Both the position numbers and the translations under genes were made by a program. The notes below the pieces were generated by a model. The model was given only the letters and a program-made list of their open reading frames with translations, had not been told where the DNA came from and made no database searches. From Chthoniobacter flavus Ellin428 (GTDB taxonomy: Bacteria; Verrucomicrobiota; Verrucomicrobiia; Chthoniobacterales; Chthoniobacteraceae), in the NCBI RefSeq assembly GCF_000173075.1, contig NZ_ABVL01000008.1, positions 124,001-188,000 on the forward strand: 64,000 nt of DNA. Reading direction: 5' to 3'. Positions 35,364 through 42,341 of this stretch are shown here, piece by piece. The first letter of the stretch is position 1. Each line of letters begins with the position of its first letter.

Positions 35364-38165
35364 CTACCTTAGCCGCTGAAAAACGTCCCGGACCGCGCTG
35401 GCCGGCAGCGCGTAGTTATAGATGCGGAAGTCCGCGATCCGTCCCTTGAACAAAGGATCGGGGAATTGGCTTTTGCCGATGTAACATTGCGTCTGCGTGA
35501 AGAACGGATGGAGAGTGATGGGTGCGCTACTCACCGCCTCGCCATCCACATAGAGCGTGCCAGTGTCGCCGCTCAAGGTGACGGCGACGTGCGCCCAGCG
35601 GCGCGGCTTCAGCGCCGGTGCCTCGAGACGGCCGGTGCCTTCATTGCCACGACTGGTGGTGATTTCGAATCGCATGACGTCACCGGCTTTCGGGGTCAGC
35701 ATCATATACTTTGTCACGTCGCCGCCGAAGTCGAAGATGCGCTCGTTGTTCTTCTCTCCGTCCCAATAAACCCAGGCCGCGATGGTGATGTCTTGATCGT
35801 TAGCCACGCCGACGGGCAGCGTGAGATAATCGTGAACGCCATCCAGTACGATGGCTTTTCCATTCCCCATGCCCAGCGTGTAGCTTGGGTGACCACTGGC
35901 GACGGCGTCCTGGTGACCGACGCCATCCTTGGTATTTCCGTCGAAATGATATTGCGTCACGAGCTTGTTCGCGACTTCCAACTCGGCACTCGTTTTGCCC
36001 TTCCACCCGCTGGAGCCATTGCTCGCCACCACATAGTAGTAAGTCGTTCCGGCGGTCACATTCGGGTCGATGAAGCTGGTATCTTTTTCCCCAACCGTGC
36101 CGATGGTTGTGTAAGGTCCGCCGCGCTGGGTTGCGCGCTGGATCTGGTATCCGTCGGCATGCGCCGATCCCCACCACGAGAGCGTGATCTCGTTCTCGCC
36201 CCAAAATCCGCGCAACCCGCTGGGCGGTGCATCTTCCTTCAGCGGATCGAGCGTGTAAGTCAGCGTACCGAAGCCGAGCCAGTCATAACCTGACGGATGA
36301 CCGGCCGGATTCGGTCCCGGTTCGGGACGCACTCTCTCGGCGGCCTCCTTCACATAGGGCGCGGCAATGCCTTTGCGGTTGGCATAGTGGTTGTAAACCA
36401 ACTCCCACATCGGGCCGAGGACAGACCCTTTCGCCACGGTCGCCTCCGTGTATTTCAAATCAGCCGTGCGATGCGGGACATAGGAAACTTCATATCCCAG
36501 ATTGTATTTGGCCACATACTCCCAGCCGCGCAGCAGTCGATTGTTATCGTAGCCGAAAAGGTCGACTCCCTGGTTCCAGGCGATCTGGCAGAACTTCGCC
36601 ATGAACTCCCATCCCGTGATATTGTGCGGTTGGTCGCGCCCCATCTCCTCCGTTTGTCCGAGGCCGTCCGCGAAGACATAACCCACGGCTCGCTCGACGC
36701 AGCCATTGCTCACTCCTTCGTAAAAGTAGTCGAGCGCTTCGTTGAAGGTTTCTTCGTCGTCAAGGAATACCCCAATGGCCAGCATCGATGCCATGTTACA
36801 AGTATCCCAGTTGAGCCGGTAATGCGTCCCGGGCGTGCCGTTGTGCTTTTGCAGAAAAACGCGATTCGCCTGCAGGAATAACTTCATCATTTCCTGGCAG
36901 GCGGCGAAATCGGCCGGCTTCCAGCCCGGATAGTCGCGCATCATTTCCGCCCCGCAGGCAAATTCGTAACCGACGATCCCAGCGCCGAGCGCATAGTTGC
37001 TATTCCCCGTCGGTGGCTTCTTCATCGTAGCCGACCACCGATTCAGCAACTCCACCGCTTTGTTAGCATAAGCCTTTTCGCCCGTGATTCGGTAACGCAG
37101 CGCGCATTGGTAAAGCGTCGCGGCGTCTTTCTGCGAGGGCGTGTAGTTATTCTGCCCGTTGATACCGCGAACGATTTGCGGCACTGGCCGAATGGGCGCC
37201 CCCAAACCGTGCGGACTCTTTTCGAGCAATTGCCAATCCTCAAACCACGGCTGCTGGTGGGCCTTCACCTTCGCGGCCATGCGCTCGAAATCCTCCTTGG
37301 TGTGCAGGGCGCCGGGATGGACAAAGCGGCCGGACTTGCGCACGGGATGCTGCGCGATCGCCGCCGTCGGTCCCTTGGAAATCGGCGCGGGCATGCTGGC
37401 CGTCGCGGTCGCCACCGGCGCCGCCGACTCGGGACGATTCATCTCCACCGTCGCGAAATCGAGCAGGTTGGTCGCGTCGATGGGAACGCGCGCGCCGCCA
37501 CCATTGTAAACCACGCCTGCAGTGCGCGGAGTCAGTTCCACGAGTTGCACCTCGGTGCCCACGGGAACTTTCACGGAACCGTAAACTTTCCCCTGCACCA
37601 CTGCCGGAAATTCGGTGGTCTTCAGCAGCGTGACCTCCTCCGGCCAGCGGTCTTTGTTGCGGAGCAACCAGGCGAGCGGATCGGGCGCAAGCTTCTGCGC
37701 ATCCACGAGGGGCGCGGCTGCCGCCTCGGGCGCCGGTGTCGCCATTACGGGTGCGGGAGCTGCCTCAGGCGGAGCGATGACTGGTAACGGCGTCCCATCT
37801 GGATGGATGACATGGACCGGTTGATCGCGCCAAACCCACTTGCGAACCAGCGGCATCCACTCCGCACGAAAGCCGTAACCGCATCCCGCCGCGGCGATCA
37901 GCAGCACGAACCAGAATATTCCCTTCCCGCCCGAGCGGCCGTCACCCCCGGTCACTGGCGGCGACGTCGCCCTCCGTGGTTGCACCACCGGTCGCACGGC
38001 AGCCGTGCGGGAATGCACCGTCGCCGCGGTCGACTGGCCCACCGATACCGGATTCAACTCCGGAAGCAAAAGCGCCCGCGCGCAAAGAGGACAGCTCATG
38101 ACGTCCCCGGCCAAGGCTTCATCCGCTTCGATCGTTCCCTGGCAATGAGGACAGTCGATCGTCAT
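35364..38165 (-). CDS. Multidomain membrane-anchored alginate lyase-like protein with LamG domain
   Basis: A 933-aa protein. The first 35 residues form a zinc-ribbon-like CPHC...CPLC motif, followed by one hydrophobic span (IFWFVLLIAAAGCGYGF near residues 80-100), so the N-terminus is predicted cytoplasmic and the rest exported. Next come a Pro/Ala-rich linker, an SH3-like strand region and an alginate lyase (PF05426-like) alpha-toroid at about 280-630: NNYTPSQKDAATLYQCALRYRITGEKAYANKAVELLNRWS and GIVGYEFACGAEMMRDYPGW. Then come a fibronectin-type III stretch and a C-terminal LamG domain (YHFDGNTKDGV..., AWVYWDGEKNNERIFDFGG). It is likely to depolymerise uronic-acid glycan at the cell surface. 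It starts at ATG 38165 (MTIDCPHCQG). Confidence 0.85.
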   Translation of the reverse strand: MTIDCPHCQGTIEADEALAGDVMSCPLCARALLLPELNPVSVGQSTAATVHSRTAAVRPVVQPRRATSPPVTGGDGRSGGKGIFWFVLLIAAAGCGYGFRAEWMPLVRKWVWRDQPVHVIHPDGTPLPVIAPPEAAPAPVMATPAPEAAAAPLVDAQKLAPDPLAWLLRNKDRWPEEVTLLKTTEFPAVVQGKVYGSVKVPVGTEVQLVELTPRTAGVVYNGGGARVPIDATNLLDFATVEMNRPESAAPVATATASMPAPISKGPTAAIAQHPVRKSGRFVHPGALHTKEDFERMAAKVKAHQQPWFEDWQLLEKSPHGLGAPIRPVPQIVRGINGQNNYTPSQKDAATLYQCALRYRITGEKAYANKAVELLNRWSATMKKPPTGNSNYALGAGIVGYEFACGAEMMRDYPGWKPADFAACQEMMKLFLQANRVFLQKHNGTPGTHYRLNWDTCNMASMLAIGVFLDDEETFNEALDYFYEGVSNGCVERAVGYVFADGLGQTEEMGRDQPHNITGWEFMAKFCQIAWNQGVDLFGYDNNRLLRGWEYVAKYNLGYEVSYVPHRTADLKYTEATVAKGSVLGPMWELVYNHYANRKGIAAPYVKEAAERVRPEPGPNPAGHPSGYDWLGFGTLTYTLDPLKEDAPPSGLRGFWGENEITLSWWGSAHADGYQIQRATQRGGPYTTIGTVGEKDTSFIDPNVTAGTTYYYVVASNGSSGWKGKTSAELEVANKLVTQYHFDGNTKDGVGHQDAVASGHPSYTLGMGNGKAIVLDGVHDYLTLPVGVANDQDITIAAWVYWDGEKNNERIFDFGGDVTKYMMLTPKAGDVMRFEITTSRGNEGTGRLEAPALKPRRWAHVAVTLSGDTGTLYVDGEAVSSAPITLHPFFTQTQCYIGKSQFPDPLFKGRIADFRIYNYALPASAVRDVFQRLR

Positions 38166-38249
38166 GGCTGGAGGCACAGTTGATCATCTCCATTCCTCCG
38201 GCGGAGGAATGGACCGTCCACCCAGAGCCGGGTGGTGAATGGCTTTGAA

Positions 38250-38277
38250 ACAAAAAGGGAGGGGATCACGAATCCCC
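38250..38277 (-). terminator. Terminator-like hairpin read on the minus strand
   Basis: On the minus strand GGGGAT-TCGTG-ATCCCC forms a perfect 6-bp stem (38261-38277), followed by TCCC and a TTTTTG run (down to about 38250). It lies upstream of the alginate lyase gene and could stop minus-strand transcription coming from the esterase gene, although that gene ends more than 600 bp away. It could instead be the leader of the lyase transcript. Confidence 0.4.
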
Positions 38278-38458
38278 ACCGTCGAGGAGTCACCAAAACC
38301 GTCGAGTCGCATCTCTGGGTGACAAACCTGCTGCGGCGCACGGTCCGCCGGGGCCACCACCCCAGGGCACGGATGGCCTAAAACTCTTCGCGTCTTTGCT
38401 TTCTTTTTCGCCGGCTTTTTTATAACAATCCTCCAACCCCACCACCCCTCCTAACACC

Positions 38459-38809
38459 ATGAAAAACCTCACCTTCCGGTTCCTCGTTCTTCTCTGCGCC
38501 TTCCTGGTCGTCGGCGCTCCACTCGGCTTCTCCGCGGCAGAAGACCGGCAAGCGCACATGGAAGCGGCGCTGAAAGCTCTGCAGGAAGCCAAAAAGTCGG
38601 ACACCCCCGCGGCATCGTTGAAGACCGCCAAAGAGGAGTTGCACAAGGCCCGGCATAACAAAGCCGGCGAGCGCCTCGAATCGATCCAGATGGTCGATGA
38701 AGCCCTCACCGAAGCTCAAGCCGGTCATCACGAAAAGATGATCCAAAAAATCGACGCCGCGATTGCCGATATCCACAACGGCATGGCCCACGCCCCCGGC
38801 CGTCGATAG
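38459..38809 (+). CDS. Small secreted helical protein
   Basis: A 116-aa protein with a signal peptide (KNLTFRFLVLLCAFLVVGAPLGFSAAE, cleavage probably after Ser-Ala-Ala). The mature part of about 90 residues is almost wholly helical and charged: HMEAALKALQEAKKSDTPAASLKTAKEELHKARHNKAGERLESIQMVDEALTEAQAGHHEKMIQKIDAAIADIHNGMAH. Its heptad-like pattern suggests a two- or three-helix bundle. Function unknown. It is divergently placed next to the lyase gene on its left and convergent with the esterase gene on its right. Confidence 0.75.
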   Translation: MKNLTFRFLVLLCAFLVVGAPLGFSAAEDRQAHMEAALKALQEAKKSDTPAASLKTAKEELHKARHNKAGERLESIQMVDEALTEAQAGHHEKMIQKIDAAIADIHNGMAHAPGRR

Positions 38810-38824
38810 GTCGGCGGTCCCGGG

Positions 38825-38893
38825 ATTACGGAATTTAGCCGGTGGCGAAGGCCACCGGAACCCGCCTCCACCACGATTCGCCCTGGAAGGGCG
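38825..38893. repeat. Palindromic repeat with GGAATTTAGCCGG core
   Basis: The sequence CGGAATTTAGCCGGTGG (from 38829) leads into a hairpin CCGGTGGC-GAAG-GCCACCGG (38839-38858). A second hairpin CGCCCT-GGA-AGGGCG follows at 38879-38893. The same GGAATTTAGCCGG core is found in both arms of the large inverted repeat at 53526-53787, so the two belong to one interspersed family. It lies between the convergent helical-protein and esterase genes, where it could act as a transcription stop. Confidence 0.75.
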
Positions 38894-38920
38894 GCGGAAA
38901 GAGCATGGCGCAGAGGAGAA

Positions 38921-40276
38921 TCAGAACCCACCTCTCGGCGCACCGCCTTCGACGATGACCAGTTTCTGAATGTAAACCGGCACGTCATTGGGCGCGTGGG
39001 CGAACGAACGGAAGATGCCTACAAAGGCCAGACTCGCTTCCGGCGGCACCGGACATCCCGCCATCACGATCCATTTCCAATTGTCCCGCGCAAAGAGACT
39101 CGAGCCGGTCACCTCATCGCTGGAGTTGGTAGTGAATTTCACCTGGATGTCCTGATCCGCCGCATCCGGCACATAACACAGCACCGCGATGCTCACTGTC
39201 TTCCCCCGCACCCGCGCCAGCGCGGCGCCGGTGATACTGATCTGCAGCCCGTCGTTTTGCGTCACCCCGCCCAGCGCCAGTGACCACGGTGCGCCGCGGA
39301 AGGTGTGTTCGGTATCCTTGCGCACGGTGGCGCCGTGGATGATTCGCCAATGCGTCGGCAGGTCCGCCGTCCAGTCGCGCAGATCGCCATTGGCGACCAG
39401 CGGTTGGTCCACCGGCAAGTTCGCCCAACAAGCCACCGGCACGCTTTCTTCCTGCGCTGCGGTCGACTCCCACGCGTGCGTGAGCTGTTGATAGATCAGT
39501 TCATAACCCGCCGCGCTGGGGTGGACATTGTCCTGATACAAATCGGCACGCTTCTTCTGCTCGAGAAATGGCGAATAGCCATCGACCAGCGTCAAAGCCG
39601 GCATGATAGCCGCGACGGCCAGCCACCAATCGCGGACGCGTTCGTAGCCATCGTTGTCCCTCCACGGGTTTTGAATGATGGCCGCCTGGGGAGTTCGCGG
39701 AAACTCCATCGCCACCCGCCCGATGGGCGCCAGAAAAGAGCCGCGTCCGTACGGAAAATCCTTCGGCGCGAGGGCGGCCTGATGGTTGTGCCCGTGGTTC
39801 CATAGGACGAGATCGGGCGCCTCATGATTCAGCGGCGCGAGCATGTTAGCCCAGCGAGAACCGTCGATCATCCGCTGGGCGAAAGCTCCCGGCAGCACGG
39901 CATTGAGCACCGTGAAAGTCGCCTTCGTCGTCCCCTCGGAAATGACAATGGGCTGTGCGCCATAGTTCTTCGGACCAGTCGGCGCACTCGTCACCCATTC
40001 CGCCCAGTACCATTCCAGGGTGCGATGAGACGGATACTGCGTTGCCAGCCAGCGAATGAAACGCCGGGTTGCGGAATCCTCCCGATATCCCGTGCTATCC
40101 GAGATGAGCAGCAGCGTCGCCGACTGTCCCGCGGCCAGCCTTTTCTTGAGGACGGAAAAGGCGTTGACCGGCGGCAGACCGGAGCCGCCGTGAGCGGGAG
40201 TCGATTGCGCAAAAAGACGGGAAGCCGTGCCGCAAGCGGCCAGACTGTAAGTGAGAAAAGTGCGTCGAGGGATCAC
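38921..40276 (-). CDS. Exported SGNH/GDSL hydrolase-like protein
   Basis: A 451-aa protein beginning MIPRRTFLTYSLAACGTASRLFAQ, a Tat-like or Sec signal with the Arg-Arg pair before the hydrophobic stretch. The SGNH block I is ATLLLISDSTGYRED (Asp-Ser: nucleophile Ser), block III LVLWNHGHNHQ and a late YQDNVHPSAAGYELIYQQL (Asp and His of the triad). The C-terminal 170 residues form a beta domain (WRIIHGATVRKDTEH..., DIQVKFTTNSSDE) like those of carbohydrate-binding modules. It may deacylate a polysaccharide or work on a plant-derived glycan. Its own operon contains nothing else. Confidence 0.82.
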   Translation of the reverse strand: MIPRRTFLTYSLAACGTASRLFAQSTPAHGGSGLPPVNAFSVLKKRLAAGQSATLLLISDSTGYREDSATRRFIRWLATQYPSHRTLEWYWAEWVTSAPTGPKNYGAQPIVISEGTTKATFTVLNAVLPGAFAQRMIDGSRWANMLAPLNHEAPDLVLWNHGHNHQAALAPKDFPYGRGSFLAPIGRVAMEFPRTPQAAIIQNPWRDNDGYERVRDWWLAVAAIMPALTLVDGYSPFLEQKKRADLYQDNVHPSAAGYELIYQQLTHAWESTAAQEESVPVACWANLPVDQPLVANGDLRDWTADLPTHWRIIHGATVRKDTEHTFRGAPWSLALGGVTQNDGLQISITGAALARVRGKTVSIAVLCYVPDAADQDIQVKFTTNSSDEVTGSSLFARDNWKWIVMAGCPVPPEASLAFVGIFRSFAHAPNDVPVYIQKLVIVEGGAPRGGF

Positions 40277-40317
40277 GGTGGGAAAGGAGACCGAAAGCGG
40301 TGTAACGGTTCATTCTC

Positions 40318-40395
40318 TGCCGTGCTATCTCCAAATCGTCGGTAGACACATAAGTCGCAAGCCACCGCATATCGCCTTCCAGGCTAACCTCCACG
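40318..40395 (-). pseudogene. Short remnant homologous to the lipoprotein gene at 47355
   Basis: In one minus-strand frame this stretch reads SLEGDMRWLATYVSTDDLEIARQ, matching KGDMPWITTYVSTDDQGISQ of the lipoprotein gene at 47355-47972, with closely similar codons as well. Nothing of the rest of that gene is present, so it looks like a leftover of a second copy or a shared module. It ends against the DUF3052 stop codon and could also be a functional non-coding motif. Confidence 0.5.
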
Positions 40396-40806
40396 CAGCT
40401 CTTTACGGACCACGAGCTTCAGGCCGCTCCACACCTCCGTAACCGCACAAACCTTGATATCGACCCACCCGAGGGGGAGCGCGAGTTCGCGAATGACTCC
40501 GTCGCTCACGGACGTCGGAACTCCCGACGCCTTTTTGGGCCACGAGATCCAGAGGCTGGCCTCGGGGTTCAATTTGTGGCGCAGGATCCCGAGTCGCTTC
40601 GCGAGTTCCTCTTTCCGCGTGACGAACACTTGCACGACATCGACCGTGGCATCCGCTTTCTTCACGAAGGTGACGCCGGCCGGCAGCGGCTCGAGAAGAG
40701 AAACATAATCTTCCGGCGCTGCGATCAACAGGACGCGATGCGACTCTTTGAGCCCCAGCTTTTTCACCAGCGGGGTATTCGAGTAACCAGGACTACGATT
40801 CTCCAT
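40384..40806 (-). CDS. DUF3052-family protein
   Basis: A protein of about 140 aa: GYSNTPLVKKLGLKESHRVLLIAAPEDYVSLLEPLPAGVTFVKKADATVDVVQVFVTRKEELAKRLGILRHKLNPEASLWISWPKKASGVPTSVSDGVIRELALPLGWVDIKVCAVTEVWSGLKLVVRK. The Gly-Tyr-Ser-x-Thr-Pro-Leu-x-Lys-Lys-Leu-Gly start and the WISWPKK stretch are family hallmarks; the function is unknown. Start ATG 40806 (MENRSPGYSN) is preferred over the upstream open frame, which is the wrong-frame end of the GNAT gene. It overlaps that gene by 14 bp, so the two are co-transcribed. Confidence 0.85.
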   Translation of the reverse strand: MENRSPGYSNTPLVKKLGLKESHRVLLIAAPEDYVSLLEPLPAGVTFVKKADATVDVVQVFVTRKEELAKRLGILRHKLNPEASLWISWPKKASGVPTSVSDGVIRELALPLGWVDIKVCAVTEVWSGLKLVVRKELRGG

Positions 40807-41362
40807 GGGCGAGAGAATGGGAAAGATCGGGACCGATTTCGGGATTGCGCTTCCGATAGAGAACATGCGGGCTGAGCGGAGATTCCTTCGGCAAGGATGG
40901 ATGGAGAAAGTCATCGCTCTCGTTTCGAGTGAACCCGAGCCGTTCCATCAAACGCCGTGAGCGGGTATTGAGGACCGCGGTGAAGGACACTAACTCCGGT
41001 AGTTTCAAGTGGTCGAAGGCGAAAGACTCCGCCTTCAAGGCCGCGGCGTAGGCGATCCCTCGCCCCCAATACTCGCGCCGCAATCTCCAGCCAATTTCCA
41101 CACAGGGCGTAAAGTGAGCCGCAAACCGGGGCTGACTCAGACCGGTGAACCCGGCGAAAGCGCCCTCCACCTCGACCGCCCACAGTCCCCAGCCCCGCTG
41201 CGCAAAGCTCGTGCAAATCGACTTCAGGAACTCCGCCGATTCGGCCGGAGAGAGAAGCTTCGGAAAGAATTCCATGACCTCTGCGTTCGCGTTCATCTCG
41301 GCAAAAGGTTTCAGGTCGTCGTCTCTCCACTCACGCAGTACGATTGAGCCGGCGATTTTCAT
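40793..41362 (-). CDS. GNAT N-acetyltransferase (RimJ/RimL type)
   Basis: A 189-aa acetyltransferase of the Acetyltransf_3 type. It begins IVLREWRDDDLKPFAEMNANAEVMEFFPKLLS. The acetyl-CoA site is the segment VEIGWRLRREYWGRGIAYAAALKAESFAFDHLKLPELVSFTAVLNTRSRRLMERLGFTR; the Arg/Gly-x-Gly-x-Ala loop and the Asn-x-x-Ser-x-x-x-Met-Glu pattern are typical. It may acetylate ribosomal proteins, antibiotics or small amines; the real substrate is not predictable. It shares 14 bp with the DUF3052 gene. Confidence 0.85.
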   Translation of the reverse strand: MKIAGSIVLREWRDDDLKPFAEMNANAEVMEFFPKLLSPAESAEFLKSICTSFAQRGWGLWAVEVEGAFAGFTGLSQPRFAAHFTPCVEIGWRLRREYWGRGIAYAAALKAESFAFDHLKLPELVSFTAVLNTRSRRLMERLGFTRNESDDFLHPSLPKESPLSPHVLYRKRNPEIGPDLSHSLAHGES

Positions 41363-41617
41363 TTAGGGGCGATCTTCAATTTCGGCGAGAGCGGCGAGGA
41401 GGCGATCGAGGAACGGACGCTCTTGTTCCAGGAAGGTGCGGAAGGCGTCGGCGCCGCATTTCCGAACCGCGCGTTTGGCCAGCGGCGTGGAGAGGCGGTC
41501 TCTCGTCGGACTTTCATAGGTTGGGTGGTTCGCGCGCAGAAAGTGCGTCGTTGATCTCAGAGAGTGTACCGAAAGTCGGACAAAAGGAATTTTGACCACG
41601 GATTTCTCGGACTTCAC
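41363..41617 (-). CDS. Small ORF, possibly a degraded gene
   Basis: An open frame of 84 codons with no recognisable family. Its last part (SPTRDRLSTPLAKRAVRKCGADAFRTFLEQERPFLDRLLAALAEIEDRP) is helical and looks protein-like, whereas the first codons lie inside the ACCACGGATT inverted repeat, so the natural 5' end is probably gone. It may be the tail of an old gene. It abuts the GNAT start but no ribosome binding site was noticed. Confidence 0.25.
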   Translation of the reverse strand: MKSEKSVVKIPFVRLSVHSLRSTTHFLRANHPTYESPTRDRLSTPLAKRAVRKCGADAFRTFLEQERPFLDRLLAALAEIEDRP

Positions 41618-41670
41618 GGATTAAAGAATCTGCGGCGGCCTCCAATCCGTGAAATCCGCAATCCGTGGTC
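41594..41670. repeat. Inverted ACCACGGATT repeat
   Basis: The left arm GACCACGGATT..CTTCACGGATTA (41594-41623) and the right arm (41644-41670) are reverse complements over about 26 bases, with a spacer of about 20 bases, so the transcript can fold into a long hairpin. Such CCACGGATTNCACGGATT units are scattered in Verrucomicrobia genomes. It sits between the response-regulator gene and the small ORF, downstream of the two-component system, and could stop transcription from it. Confidence 0.7.
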
Positions 41671-41705
41671 CTTCCTCCGCTCACATTGAATTTCGGTACA
41701 TCCTC

Positions 41706-42341
41706 TCAGTCCAGATGCACAATCCCGCGTTGGATCGCAATGGTCGCAGCATGGGTGCGATCTTTGGCGTTGAGCTTCTGCAGAAGGTGCGTCACATGGA
41801 TTTTTACGGCCGATTCCGTAATCTCCAGGCAGCATCCGATCTCCTTGTTGCTGCTCCCTTTCACGATCTCGAAGAGGACGGACTTTTCGCGCGGGGTCAA
41901 TTCCTCCCGTCGCATTCGCGCGGCCAGGATCGCCGAGATCTCCGGCGGAAAGTAGGGCGAACCGGCGTGGACCGTCCGAATCGCGGTGACGATTTCGGTG
42001 CGGCGCGCGTTCTTCAGCAAATACGACTCTGCCCCCGCCTGGACCGCGCGGAAGACGTCTTCCTCGCCGTTGAAGGCCGACAGAATGAGGATGCGCGCCG
42101 TTGCGTCCGCGGCGCGCAGGGCCTGTGTGACCTCGATGCCCGTCATATCGGGAAGGCGGCAATCCAGAAGCGCCACGTCCGGCCGATGATGCTGGTAAAA
42201 GGAAATCGCCTCCTTTCCGGTATCTGCCTCCGCGACGATCTCAAAGTCGGGCTCGAGCTTGAGCGAAGTCGCCAGGCCCATCCGAACCATAAAGTGGTCG
42301 TCGGCCAGCATGAGGCGGATGGGGCGTTGGATCATGCGCAT
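41706..42341 (-). CDS. NarL/FixJ-type response regulator
   Basis: A 211-aa regulator. The receiver domain (1-120) has IRLMLADDHFMVRMGLAT, the phospho-acceptor Asp60 in VALLDCRLPDMTG, then ILILSAFNGEEDV and YLLKN with the conserved Lys. The output domain is a LuxR-type HTH: ELTPREKSVLFEIVKGSSNKEIGCCLEITESAVKIHVTHLLQKLNAKDRTHAA. It overlaps its sensor kinase gene by 10 bp, so phosphorelay from that kinase is expected. Its target genes are unknown; nearby glycan-degradation genes are candidates. Confidence 0.93.
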   Translation of the reverse strand: MRMIQRPIRLMLADDHFMVRMGLATSLKLEPDFEIVAEADTGKEAISFYQHHRPDVALLDCRLPDMTGIEVTQALRAADATARILILSAFNGEEDVFRAVQAGAESYLLKNARRTEIVTAIRTVHAGSPYFPPEISAILAARMRREELTPREKSVLFEIVKGSSNKEIGCCLEITESAVKIHVTHLLQKLNAKDRTHAATIAIQRGIVHLD

